DNA from: Bacteroidales bacterium UBA4293
GTDB taxonomy: Bacteria; Bacteroidota; Bacteroidia; Bacteroidales; Bacteroidaceae
DNA length: 64,000 nucleotides
NCBI GenBank assembly: GCA_002395835.1
Contig: DGVD01000015.1
Coordinates: forward strand, 84,688-148,687
Direction: 5' to 3'
Every line of letters starts with the position of its first letter. Position 1 is the stretch's first letter. A model generated the notes under the pieces. That model was not told where the DNA came from and did no database searches. It worked only from the letters and a program-made list of their open reading frames with translations. Position numbers and translations under genes: made by a program. Below, piece by piece: positions 32,623 through 42,009 of this stretch.

Positions 32623-33927
32623 ATGAAAAGAGAAGATTTTGAAATAATGGCTCCTGTTGGTTCCCGCGAATCTTTTGCGGCAGCCCTAAATTCAGGTGCA
32701 AATTCCATATATTTTGGCATTGAGAATTTGAACATGCGCGCTCACTCTGCCAGCACCTTCACCATCAACGATTTAGAAGAAATGGCAGCGATATGCGCTG
32801 AACATGGAGTAAAAAGTTACCTCACTGTCAATACCATTATTTATGGCGAAGATATTGAACTGATGCATACAATCGTCGATGCAGCAAAGAAGGCAAATAT
32901 CTCAGCCATTATAGCCAGTGATGTAGCTGTTATGACCTACTGTAACAAAATAGGTCAAGAGGTTCATTTATCAACCCAACTCAACATTTCTAACATAGAA
33001 GCACTGAAATTCTATGCTCAATTTGCCGATGTTGTGGTTTTAGCACGTGAACTGAATTTAGATCAAGTAGCTGAAATTTACCGGGGAATTCAAGAAGAGC
33101 AGATAAAAGGTCCAAAGGGAGAATTAATCCGTATTGAGATGTTCTGCCATGGTGCCCTCTGCATGGCAATAAGCGGAAAATGCTATTTAAGCCTGAATAA
33201 CCTAGGTAGAAGCGCCAATCGCGGTGAATGCATGCAACTTTGCCGACGAAGTTATATCGTAAAAGACAAAGAAAGCGATTTAGAATTAGAAGTCGATAAT
33301 AAATACATCATGTCGCCAAAAGACTTGAAAACTATTGGTTTCATAGATAAGATGATGGAAGCTGGTGTACGTGTCTTCAAAATAGAAGGAAGAGCACGTG
33401 GTCCAGAATATGTCCATACTGTAGTACAATGCTACGACGAAGCTATTCAGGCCGTTCTGGACGGACGTTGGAATGAAGAAGTTAGTAAATCGTGGGACGA
33501 ACGACTTAAGACCGTATTTAACAGAGGCTTCTGGAATGGATACTATTTAGGCCAGACCTTAGGTGAATGGAGTGAAAGATATGGTAGCGAAGCAACAGAA
33601 AAGAAAGTTTACGCTGGTAAAGGCATCAAATATTTCTCCAAGCTAGGGGTTGCAGAATTCCTTATTGAAGCAGCAGAAATCAACGTAGGTGACAAATTAC
33701 TTATCACAGGTCCTACAACTGGAGCTATGTATCTTACGTTGGAGGAAATTCGTGTAGACTTAAAGCCTGTAAAAACCGCAAAAAAAGGTACTCATGTCTC
33801 CTTTAAAGTTCCAGACAAAATACGTCCAAGCGATAAGCTTTATATCATGAGAAACTCAGAAGAATTACTCCAGGAACGCATCAAAAGGCAGCCATTTGTA
33901 ATCCTTTCCGAGAAGCAGAAACAATAA
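32623..33927 (+). CDS. U32-family protein, TrhP/RlhA-like RNA hydroxylation enzyme
   Basis: About 434 residues from ATG 32623 (MKREDFEIMAPVGSRESF); 60 upstream in-frame codons lack any family match and overlap the promoter. The hallmark Cys cluster of U32 proteins is present: FCHGALC (Cys175, Cys180), GKCYLS and RGECMQLCRRSY, probably holding an iron-sulfur centre. The length fits TrhP (tRNA 5-hydroxyuridine at position 34) better than the longer RlhA (23S rRNA C2501). The family was first described as collagenase-like peptidases. It is followed 28 bases later by an RNA methyltransferase gene, which fits an RNA-modification role. Confidence 0.85.
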   Translation: MKREDFEIMAPVGSRESFAAALNSGANSIYFGIENLNMRAHSASTFTINDLEEMAAICAEHGVKSYLTVNTIIYGEDIELMHTIVDAAKKANISAIIASDVAVMTYCNKIGQEVHLSTQLNISNIEALKFYAQFADVVVLARELNLDQVAEIYRGIQEEQIKGPKGELIRIEMFCHGALCMAISGKCYLSLNNLGRSANRGECMQLCRRSYIVKDKESDLELEVDNKYIMSPKDLKTIGFIDKMMEAGVRVFKIEGRARGPEYVHTVVQCYDEAIQAVLDGRWNEEVSKSWDERLKTVFNRGFWNGYYLGQTLGEWSERYGSEATEKKVYAGKGIKYFSKLGVAEFLIEAAEINVGDKLLITGPTTGAMYLTLEEIRVDLKPVKTAKKGTHVSFKVPDKIRPSDKLYIMRNSEELLQERIKRQPFVILSEKQKQ

Positions 33928-33955
33928 ATAAAAATAGATTATTCAAAACCAATAT

Positions 33956-35530
33956 ATGCAAGAATTTGAACTTATAGCCAAGACATTTCAAGGGTTGGAA
34001 GATGTGCTGGCACAAGAATTAACTCAACTAGGAGCCAACAACGTAGAGATAGGTCGCCGTATGGTGTCTTTCACTGGTGACAAGGCGATGATGTACAAAA
34101 CCAATTTCTATCTGCGGACAGCCGTTCGAATCCTTAAACCAATCAAAAAGTTTGAAGCTAATGATGCTGATGAAGTGTATCAGGCTGTCAAATCTTATGA
34201 GTGGGAGAATGTGATGGATGAGAACACTAGCTTTAGTGTAGACGCCGTGGTGTTTAGCTCTGAATTCCGTCATTCCCAATACGTGGCTTATCGTGTAAAG
34301 GATGCCATAGCCGACCACTTCCGTGAGAAAACTGGAAAACGACCTAGTGTAAAACTCACCAATCCTGATTTATACATCAACATTCATATTGCTGAAAACA
34401 CATGCACCCTTTCTTTGGACAGTTCTGGTGAATCATTGCACCGGCGTGGCTATCGCCAAGAGTCAGTAGAGGCTCCTCTGAATGAAGTTCTTGCTGCTGG
34501 TATGATTCTTATGACAGGTTGGCATGGAGAATGTGACTTAATAGACCCCATGTGTGGTTCAGGAACTATCCCAATAGAAGCTGGCTTGATAGCACGTAAT
34601 ATTGCCCCAGGTGTTTTCCGTAAGGAATTTGCCTTTGAGAAATGGAAGGATTTTGACGCCGAACTATTTGAAAATATTTTCAACGATGACTCTGAAGAAC
34701 GAGAGTTTGAGCATCACATCTATGGTTATGATATCCTACGTGATGCAAATACTATTGCATCACGGAATGTGAAGGCTGCTGGTCTAAGTCAGGATATTAC
34801 TTTAGAGGTGAGAGATTTTAAAGATTTCACCAAGCCTGTGGAAAAATCTTTGATTATTACGAATCCACCCTATGGAGAAAGAATTTCCACTGACGACCTT
34901 CTAGGTTTATACGAAATGATCGGTGCTAAATTAAAACATGAGTTTAAAGGTAATGAAGCTTGGGTGCTTAGCTACCGTGAAGAATGTTTTGCTCGGATTG
35001 GCCTAAAGCCTAGCGCACGTATACCGCTTTTTAATGGCGCACTTGAATGTGAATTCCGCAAATATGAGCTTTTCGATGGAAAATACAGTGAATTCCGATC
35101 TGAAGGTGCACATTTGGAGAAAACAGACCGATCAACACATGCCAGATTCCATAAACCTTTGAAAAAAGAAGAAGGACGCAAAGGGTACAAAGAAAATCAA
35201 GAAAGAGACAACTTTTTTGGGGAAGACAAAGATTTTGGTGATGAAGAAAAGAATGAACGCTACAAACAACTTCTAGCTAAAAAAAGATATGCCCAAAAAG
35301 AGCAGCACGAATTTCAGCGTAAAAAACGAGATGAAGAGCATCTAGAAAGAGCTGAGAAAAAAACATTTCATAAAAAAGAAGGAGATTTTTCCCATAAAAA
35401 AGACAAAAGCGGGCAGAAACCTTTCCGCAAAGGTGGAAAGCCTAAAATAGAAGGCAATGACCGAAAAGCCCGCCAAGAAGAACGACGCAGAATCTTTGGA
35501 GGGAAAAAGAATTTCCACAAGGACGACTAA
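33956..35530 (+). CDS. THUMP-domain rRNA methyltransferase (RlmL/YcbY N-terminal type) with basic tail
   Basis: A 524-residue SAM-dependent RNA methyltransferase. The N-terminal THUMP region (about 1-160) precedes a Rossmann methyltransferase domain with DLIDPMCGSGTIPIEAG and the catalytic NPPYGERI motif. This matches the E. coli RlmL half that makes m2G2445 in 23S rRNA. From about residue 385 the protein ends in a tail of some 140 residues very rich in Lys, Glu, Arg and Phe, probably disordered and RNA-binding. Co-directional with the U32 gene. Confidence 0.9.
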   Translation: MQEFELIAKTFQGLEDVLAQELTQLGANNVEIGRRMVSFTGDKAMMYKTNFYLRTAVRILKPIKKFEANDADEVYQAVKSYEWENVMDENTSFSVDAVVFSSEFRHSQYVAYRVKDAIADHFREKTGKRPSVKLTNPDLYINIHIAENTCTLSLDSSGESLHRRGYRQESVEAPLNEVLAAGMILMTGWHGECDLIDPMCGSGTIPIEAGLIARNIAPGVFRKEFAFEKWKDFDAELFENIFNDDSEEREFEHHIYGYDILRDANTIASRNVKAAGLSQDITLEVRDFKDFTKPVEKSLIITNPPYGERISTDDLLGLYEMIGAKLKHEFKGNEAWVLSYREECFARIGLKPSARIPLFNGALECEFRKYELFDGKYSEFRSEGAHLEKTDRSTHARFHKPLKKEEGRKGYKENQERDNFFGEDKDFGDEEKNERYKQLLAKKRYAQKEQHEFQRKKRDEEHLERAEKKTFHKKEGDFSHKKDKSGQKPFRKGGKPKIEGNDRKARQEERRRIFGGKKNFHKDD

Positions 35531-35545
35531 AATAGTTATAACAAA

Positions 35546-37747
35546 ATGAAAAAGTTAAACATAATTCTAGGAACTCTCTTCATATTGGCTCTACCAGCAA
35601 TGGCACAAGAAGAAAAGACACTCACACTTGAAGAACTCATTCTAGGTGGAAACAAAAATTTCAGTTTACAGCCAGAATACATGTTCACAACCTGGTGGGG
35701 AGACAAACCTGTAATTACCGACGTAGAATCCGCATCTGCCATCAACCTGAAAAATGGGGAACAGACTACGGTTTTAACATTGGAACCTTTAAAAAAACTA
35801 ATTAAGGATGAAGGGCTAGGCAACTTAAATCACCTAATGTCTGTAGAGTTTGTAAAAGGGCAGAACAAAGCCATTCTTCAAACTAACACCCATATCGTAA
35901 TCTACGATTTGGATAAAAAAAGTATTTCAGAATCCCATCCTTTAGCTCTTGGAGTACAAAATAGGACCCCACAACCTAACGGTTACAATTCAGCTTATAC
36001 AAAAGGGAACAATTTTTATGTAATGTGGAATGGAGAGGAACACCAAGTGACCAATGATCCTGATGGATGGCTCTGTGGTCAAAGTGTCCATCGGAATGAA
36101 TTCGGCATAAATAATGGAATTTTCTGGAGTCCCAAAGGAAATTTAATAGCTTTTTATCGCATGGATCAGTCCATGGTAACTGATTATCCTCAAGTAAATA
36201 CTTCTACCCGTATTTCAACACTAGAACCTGACAAATATCCTATGGCAGGTATGACTAGCCACAAAGTATACGTTGGTGTCTACAATCCATCTACACAAAA
36301 AACCATTTATCTTAAAACTGCAGATCCAACTGATCGCTACTTTACAAATATAAGTTGGAGTCCCGATGAAAAATATATTTTCATTATTGAATTAAACCGT
36401 GACCAAAACCATGCAGAATTAATTCAATATAATAGTGAAACTGGCGAGAAAATAGCTACACTTTATGAAGAAACCCATCCTAAATATGTAGAGCCAGAAT
36501 ATCCACTTACTTTTCTACCATGGGATAATAATAAATTTATTTACCAAACTCAGCGCGAAGGTTACAACCACCTTTTCCTAATGGACTTGAATAAACCGCA
36601 GCAAGGTATATGGAAAGACTGCTCTGCTGGTGGTAAATGTATAGAGAAACTAAAGACGACCCAACTTACACAAGGGAACTGGTTAGTCAAGAGTATTGTT
36701 GGCTTCAATCCTTCAACCAAAGAGTTGATTGGTACAAGTACAGAAGTTTCTCCTCTTCAAAGCAATCCTTTTGTCTTGAATCTCACCAATGGAAAGCATC
36801 ACCTCATAGGTTATCTAAATGCCAACCATAGTATTTCCCTTTCCGAGAGTGGTAAATATATAATTGACAACTATACATCAGCAAATATCGCCCGCAATAT
36901 CGATATTGTTCCCACAAGTGGGAAAGGCAAAACTGTGAATCTGCTTACAGCCACAAATCCTATGGAACAATATAATCTACCTAAACCTGAAATAGGAACA
37001 ATAAAGGCTGCAGATGGTGTCACTGATCTTTATTTCAGATTAATAAAGCCATCTAATTTTGACCCAAGCAAAAAATATCCGGCTGTAATCTATGTCTACG
37101 GAGGTCCTCATGCACAAATGATTACCAACACTCGAAATTATGGTGCAAGTGGATGGGATATTTACATGGCAGACCATGGATATGTGGTCTTTACATTAGA
37201 CAATAGAGGCAGCTCAAACCGTGGCCTTTTATTTGAAAACTGTACATTCCGCAATTTAGGTAATGAAGAAATGAAGGACCAAATTAAGGGTGTAGAATTC
37301 CTTAAATCTACAGGTTACGTAGACCCTGACCGCATTGGCGTCCATGGATGGAGCTTTGGTGGCTTTATGACTACAAACATGATGCTTACCTATAATGACA
37401 TATTTAAAGTTGGCGTTGCAGGAGGTCCAGTCATCAATTGGGCACTCTATGAGGTCATGTATGGTGAACGTTATATGGACACCCCTGAAAGCAACCCTGA
37501 AGGATATAAGAATAACAACCTAACTTTACGTGCAGGAGATTTGAAAGGAAAGCTTCAGATTATTATCGGAGCTAATGACCCTGTCTGTGTTCCACAGCAT
37601 TCCATGTCTTTTTTGCGGGCATGCATTGATGCTGGAACTCAGCCAGATTTTTTCACTTATCCTGGCGACGAACATAATATGCGCGGTAGAGACAGGGTAC
37701 ATCTTTACACTCGTATCACTCAGTACTTTGAAGATTATCTAAAATAA
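35546..37747 (+). CDS. Dipeptidyl peptidase IV (S9B family), secreted
   Basis: A 733-residue serine peptidase. The signal peptide ends LPAMAQ; an eight-bladed propeller domain follows to about 480 (DPP IV N-terminal type, with IFWSPKGNLIAFYRMD); then a prolyl-oligopeptidase catalytic domain with nucleophile Ser in HGWSFGGFMT, Asp in GANDPVC and His in PGDEHNMRG. It removes X-Pro dipeptides from peptides in the periplasm. Starts 15 bases after the methyltransferase stop. Confidence 0.93.
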   Translation: MKKLNIILGTLFILALPAMAQEEKTLTLEELILGGNKNFSLQPEYMFTTWWGDKPVITDVESASAINLKNGEQTTVLTLEPLKKLIKDEGLGNLNHLMSVEFVKGQNKAILQTNTHIVIYDLDKKSISESHPLALGVQNRTPQPNGYNSAYTKGNNFYVMWNGEEHQVTNDPDGWLCGQSVHRNEFGINNGIFWSPKGNLIAFYRMDQSMVTDYPQVNTSTRISTLEPDKYPMAGMTSHKVYVGVYNPSTQKTIYLKTADPTDRYFTNISWSPDEKYIFIIELNRDQNHAELIQYNSETGEKIATLYEETHPKYVEPEYPLTFLPWDNNKFIYQTQREGYNHLFLMDLNKPQQGIWKDCSAGGKCIEKLKTTQLTQGNWLVKSIVGFNPSTKELIGTSTEVSPLQSNPFVLNLTNGKHHLIGYLNANHSISLSESGKYIIDNYTSANIARNIDIVPTSGKGKTVNLLTATNPMEQYNLPKPEIGTIKAADGVTDLYFRLIKPSNFDPSKKYPAVIYVYGGPHAQMITNTRNYGASGWDIYMADHGYVVFTLDNRGSSNRGLLFENCTFRNLGNEEMKDQIKGVEFLKSTGYVDPDRIGVHGWSFGGFMTTNMMLTYNDIFKVGVAGGPVINWALYEVMYGERYMDTPESNPEGYKNNNLTLRAGDLKGKLQIIIGANDPVCVPQHSMSFLRACIDAGTQPDFFTYPGDEHNMRGRDRVHLYTRITQYFEDYLK

Positions 37748-37765
37748 ATAAACAAGCATAAACAA

Positions 37766-39034
37766 ATGAAAATCTTGCTATTAGGTTCTGGCGGCCGCGA
37801 GCATGCCTTGGCTTGGAAAATCAGCCAAAGTCCAAAAATTGAGAAGTTATACATAGCCCCTGGCAATGCTGGTACTGCCAGTGTAGGAGAAAATGTAGCC
37901 TTGCGAGCTGATGACTTTGAAGGTATTAAAAAGTTTGTGCTGGCCAATAACATCAATATGGTGGTTGTAGGACCAGAAGACCCTCTAGTCAAAGGCATCT
38001 ATGACTTCTTCAAGAATGATGCTGAACTTTCAAGCATCCCCGTAATTGGCCCATCCAAGAAAGGTGCAGTATTAGAAGGCTCAAAGGATTTTGCCAAAGG
38101 TTTCATGCAACGTCATAATATACCTACTGCGGCCTACCGCACTTTTAACAGCACTACACTGGAAGAAGGCTTGAAATTCCTGGAAACCCTTGAAGCACCA
38201 TATGTACTAAAGGCTGATGGACTCTGTGCAGGAAAAGGAGTGCTGATATTACCAACCTTAGAAGAGGCAAAGAAAGAACTTAAAGAAATGTTGAACGGTA
38301 TGTTTGGAAATGCTTCAGCACAAGTTGTCATTGAAGAATTTTTAAGTGGCATAGAGTGCTCCGTTTTCATACTTACCGATGGCAAACATTACACCATTCT
38401 CCCCGAAGCTAAAGACTATAAACGCATTGGCGAGGGTGATACTGGACTTAATACAGGTGGCATGGGTTCTGTAAGTCCCGTTCCTTTTGCAGATAAAGAA
38501 TGGATGAAAAAAGTTGAAGACCGTATCATACGTCCTACAGTGGAAGGGCTCGCTTCTGAAGGAATTGATTATAAAGGATTCATTTTCTTCGGTCTTATCA
38601 ATGTGAAAGGTAATCCTATGGTTATAGAATACAACGTCCGTATGGGTGATCCTGAAACTGAGACCGTCATGTTACGAATAAAGAGTGATTTAGTAGAATT
38701 ATTTAAAGGTGTAGCTGCTGGTAACTTGAATGAGAAAAAAATAGAAATAGACAAACGCTCTGCTGTATGCGTAATGTTAGTATCTGGTGGATACCCGCAA
38801 GCATACAAGAAAGGATACCCTATTCATGGATTAGACCAAGTGGAGAACAGCATAGTTTTTCATGCAGGTACTACTTTTAAAGATAATGAAATAGTTACTA
38901 ATGGCGGTCGTGTTATAGCTGTAAGCTCCTATGGCAATAATAAAGCTGAAGCTTTAGCACAATCTTTCTCACAAGCTCAAAAGATTTCTTTTAAAGATAA
39001 ATATTTCCGCTCAGATATAGGAGCTGATTTATAA
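37766..39034 (+). CDS. purD: Phosphoribosylamine-glycine ligase (GAR synthetase)
   Basis: A 422-residue ATP-grasp enzyme of purine synthesis, joining glycine to phosphoribosylamine. The N-terminal LLLGSGGREHALAWK, the ATP-grasp core YVLKADGLCAGKGV and EYNVRMGDPETE, and the length all match PurD. It is directly followed, with no gap, by a membrane-protein gene. Confidence 0.97.
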   Translation: MKILLLGSGGREHALAWKISQSPKIEKLYIAPGNAGTASVGENVALRADDFEGIKKFVLANNINMVVVGPEDPLVKGIYDFFKNDAELSSIPVIGPSKKGAVLEGSKDFAKGFMQRHNIPTAAYRTFNSTTLEEGLKFLETLEAPYVLKADGLCAGKGVLILPTLEEAKKELKEMLNGMFGNASAQVVIEEFLSGIECSVFILTDGKHYTILPEAKDYKRIGEGDTGLNTGGMGSVSPVPFADKEWMKKVEDRIIRPTVEGLASEGIDYKGFIFFGLINVKGNPMVIEYNVRMGDPETETVMLRIKSDLVELFKGVAAGNLNEKKIEIDKRSAVCVMLVSGGYPQAYKKGYPIHGLDQVENSIVFHAGTTFKDNEIVTNGGRVIAVSSYGNNKAEALAQSFSQAQKISFKDKYFRSDIGADL

Positions 39035-39979
39035 ATGCGACAATCTAAGACATTTCAAAATGCAGTAACATCGAGCAGCTTTTTGCTGCCCGTTGCTGCT
39101 GTATTATGTCTTGTACTTTGGATTTTAGGGAATCCGACCAACCAATATGCTAATTGGATCGGACTTGTTTTCTGTTCAATCTGTACCATTTTAATGGCAG
39201 AATTAAACAAGGCATATATGTTAGTCCGCGTCAGGACTTATATGATAGGAACAACGTTCATGATTTTATGGAGCAGCTGTAGTTTTCTTCAACCATTCCA
39301 AGCTGGCCATATTGTGGTCTTATGCCTCATTATTTGTTACCATACATTATTCTACCTATATCAACAGCAGCATTCTGCAGGATTCACATTTTTGATATTT
39401 ACCTGTTTAGGAATTGCCAGCATAATGGTCCAACCACTTTGCTTCCTTATTCCTGTGTTTTTTCTGGCACTCAGTTATTTTAGATCACTTACATTTAAAT
39501 CGTTTTTAGCAGGGATATTAGGATTCATACTCCCATTTTGGATCCTATTTACTGTATACTTCTTGACTGACAAGCTAGATTTGGCAATTCAATATATAAC
39601 TGACTATAGCCAATTCATCCCTTTCCAATATAATGGGTTGAATCCGCACCATTTAATTCCCTTAGTATTACTATCCATTATCGTTATTCCTTCTATTATT
39701 CATTTCTTACAGAATAGTTATCAAGATAAAATTCGAGTACGGATGTTTTACTATTTTATTCTTTGGATGCAATTACTTTTAACAATAGGCCTTTTCATTT
39801 TTCCGAATCTCTTTTCTGAATTCTACTTATTGCTCGCTATGAATAGTAGTCCTCTTATCGCCCATTTTTTTACTTTGACACACCATAAAGCTACTAATAT
39901 CTTTTTCAAAGTCATTTTGTTGCTGATTATTATCTTTATTGTTTACGATCGATGGATGCTCTTTACGAATTTCTTCTAA
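39035..39979 (+). CDS. Conserved polytopic membrane protein of unknown function
   Basis: A 314-residue protein with about eight hydrophobic helices and short loops. No catalytic motif was recognised. The ATG directly abuts the purD stop, and the 3' end overlaps the next gene by 28 bases, so it sits in a tight operon with purD and the DedA-like gene. Function unknown. Confidence 0.75.
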   Translation: MRQSKTFQNAVTSSSFLLPVAAVLCLVLWILGNPTNQYANWIGLVFCSICTILMAELNKAYMLVRVRTYMIGTTFMILWSSCSFLQPFQAGHIVVLCLIICYHTLFYLYQQQHSAGFTFLIFTCLGIASIMVQPLCFLIPVFFLALSYFRSLTFKSFLAGILGFILPFWILFTVYFLTDKLDLAIQYITDYSQFIPFQYNGLNPHHLIPLVLLSIIVIPSIIHFLQNSYQDKIRVRMFYYFILWMQLLLTIGLFIFPNLFSEFYLLLAMNSSPLIAHFFTLTHHKATNIFFKVILLLIIIFIVYDRWMLFTNFF

Positions 39980-40401
39980 ACTACGGATACATAGGCATGA
40001 TGATTGCAGCATTCATGGCTGGTACTGTTTTCCCTTTCAACTCAGAACTGATTATGTTAGGGTTAGCAGCTACAGGTCTAGATCCATGGAAACTAATTAT
40101 TTGGGGAACAATAGGAAATACAGCTGGCGGAATGACTAATTATGCATTGGGCCTTTTAGGAAAAACCGAATGGTTTGTTAAATATTTCCATATAAAAGAA
40201 GAAAGATTGGACAAAGTTCAGGTTTTTGTAAAAAAATATGGCCCTTGGATGGCTATATTTTCATTTCTACCCGCATTTGGTAGTGTAATCTGCATTGCTT
40301 TAGGTATGCTGAGGGCAAACCCTTGGCTCACCCTTATAGCAATGACTTTAGGAAAAGGCATACGCTACATTCTGTTTGCATTTGCTCCAGAATTATTTTG
40401 A
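39952..40401 (+). CDS. Small DedA/YqaA-family membrane protein
   Basis: A 149-residue protein of the SNARE-associated/DedA superfamily, YqaA-like branch. The segment MAGTVFPFNSELIMLGL and the Gly-rich GTIGNTAGGMTNYALG are characteristic, and FLPAFGSVICIALGMLR follows. Family members are linked to lipid-carrier recycling and membrane homeostasis. The start lies inside the preceding gene. Confidence 0.85.
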   Translation: MDALYEFLLNYGYIGMMIAAFMAGTVFPFNSELIMLGLAATGLDPWKLIIWGTIGNTAGGMTNYALGLLGKTEWFVKYFHIKEERLDKVQVFVKKYGPWMAIFSFLPAFGSVICIALGMLRANPWLTLIAMTLGKGIRYILFAFAPELF

Positions 40402-40413
40402 ATAATATGAAAT

Positions 40414-41277
40414 ATGAAAAATAGGAATCTAGTATTATTGGTATGTTTAACTTTATTATCAGGGGGTCTCATCACTGCCTGCAAGTCAAAAACTGTATCT
40501 GATAAACCTAAAATCTTCGTGACTATAGAACCTTTACGGTACTTTGCAGAACAAATAGCAGGACATTATTTCGACATAGAGTCTATGGTTCCTAAAGGCA
40601 ACAATCCAGAAACATATGACCCTACTCCACGGCAACTTATGGCATTAGCCGATAGCAAGGCCTATCTTTCCATTGGAAATTTAGGTTTTGAGAAACAATG
40701 GATTCCGAAACTTAAAGAAAACGCCTCAAATGTAAAGTTTTGCGACACATCCCTAGGAATCAACTATCTAGAAAGTTCTCATCAGCATGAGAATAAAGAT
40801 GATTATGATCCCCATATTTGGACCACACCTTCCAATGCGGCTATCATTGTCAAAAATATCAGTAATCTTTTCTGTGAACTAGACCCCCAACATCAGGAAG
40901 AATATATTAAGAATCAAATACAGCTTTTAACCATGATACAACAAACTGATGCTGAAATCAGGGGAATAGTATCAGATGGAATTCAAGAGACATTTGCCAT
41001 TTATCATCCTTCTCTAACCTATTTTGCCCATGACTATGGAATAGAACAACTTTGCATAGAAGACAATGGGAAGGAACCTTCGCCTGTACATTTAAAAGAA
41101 CTTATTAACCAGTGTAGAAGCGAACAGGTCAAAGTAGTTTTTGTTCAGCAGGAGTTTAACACTCATAATGCAGAAATTATAGCTAATGAATTAAAAGCGA
41201 AGTTAGTAACCATCAATCCTCTAAACTATAATTGGCAAGAAGAAATCATTAAAATAGCTAGGAATCTAAAAAAATGA
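40414..41277 (+). CDS. znuA: Metal ABC transporter substrate-binding lipoprotein (ZnuA/TroA family)
   Basis: A 287-residue cluster A-I metal-binding lipoprotein. The lipobox is LITAC (Cys about 23). Likely metal ligands are His in SSHQHENKDDYDPHIW, His in IYHPSLTYFAHDYG, and a late acidic residue. A short His/Asp-rich loop (HQHENKDDYD) fits zinc, though manganese is possible. The stop overlaps the ATPase start by four bases. Confidence 0.88.
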   Translation: MKNRNLVLLVCLTLLSGGLITACKSKTVSDKPKIFVTIEPLRYFAEQIAGHYFDIESMVPKGNNPETYDPTPRQLMALADSKAYLSIGNLGFEKQWIPKLKENASNVKFCDTSLGINYLESSHQHENKDDYDPHIWTTPSNAAIIVKNISNLFCELDPQHQEEYIKNQIQLLTMIQQTDAEIRGIVSDGIQETFAIYHPSLTYFAHDYGIEQLCIEDNGKEPSPVHLKELINQCRSEQVKVVFVQQEFNTHNAEIIANELKAKLVTINPLNYNWQEEIIKIARNLKK

Positions 41278-41939
41278 AACCTATTATCCAAATCAACAAT
41301 ATCTGGGCTAACTACGGAAAACGTGATATTCTTCAAGATGTATCTTTAATTATTGAAGAAAATGATTTTCTAGGCATCATAGGGCCAAATGGAGGAGGTA
41401 AGACCACACTAGTGAAAATTCTCTTAGGTTTATTGAAGCCAGAAAAAGGTTCAATTATTTTCTATCAAGACGGAAAGCCTGTTGACAAAATCATCATGGG
41501 CTATCTCCCACAGTTTAGCCAAATAGATAAAAAATTTCCAATATCAGCCAGAGAAGTTATTCTTTCTGGCCTAGCACATAAGAAATCCGTTTTCAACAAA
41601 TACAATCATAACGACTATAAACGTGTAGACGAGATAATAAATCAGCTAGGTCTAAATGGAATAGAAAATAGACAAATTGGACAACTCAGTGGTGGACAAC
41701 TTCAGCGTGTACTTCTAGGAAGGGCCATTGTAGCTCATCCTCAACTGCTGATTTTAGATGAGCCAAACACCTACCTTGACAGTGAAGGGGAAGAGCGCTT
41801 ATATGATTCACTTGAACAAATCAATAAAGAAAGTGCCATCATCTTAGTGAGTCACGATCAAAGTTCGATAAAACGTTATGCTAAACGAATTGCGTTAGTA
41901 GACACTTCACTGGAAATGATAAATAAAACGAAAGAATAA
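41274..41939 (+). CDS. znuC: Metal ABC transporter ATP-binding protein (ZnuC type)
   Basis: A 221-residue ABC ATPase with Walker A GPNGGGKTT, signature LSGGQLQRVLLGRA and Walker B LLILDEPN. It resembles ZnuC/MntB ATPases of zinc and manganese importers. No membrane permease (ZnuB) gene follows; the next gene is a DUF2723 protein with its own promoter. The permease must be encoded elsewhere or supplied by another system. Confidence 0.88.
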   Translation: MKPIIQINNIWANYGKRDILQDVSLIIEENDFLGIIGPNGGGKTTLVKILLGLLKPEKGSIIFYQDGKPVDKIIMGYLPQFSQIDKKFPISAREVILSGLAHKKSVFNKYNHNDYKRVDEIINQLGLNGIENRQIGQLSGGQLQRVLLGRAIVAHPQLLILDEPNTYLDSEGEERLYDSLEQINKESAIILVSHDQSSIKRYAKRIALVDTSLEMINKTKE

Positions 41940-41971
41940 GTCTAAATATCATAGGCTATCAATATATTTAC

Positions 41972-41979
41972 TATCTTTG
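41972..41979 (+). promoter_or_regulatory. -7 element of the DUF2723 operon
   Basis: TATCTTTG, 30 bases before the ATG at 42010; no -33 box seen. Confidence 0.55.
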
Positions 41980-42009
41980 CATTTCAATACTAAGAATCAT
42001 AACGATAGA

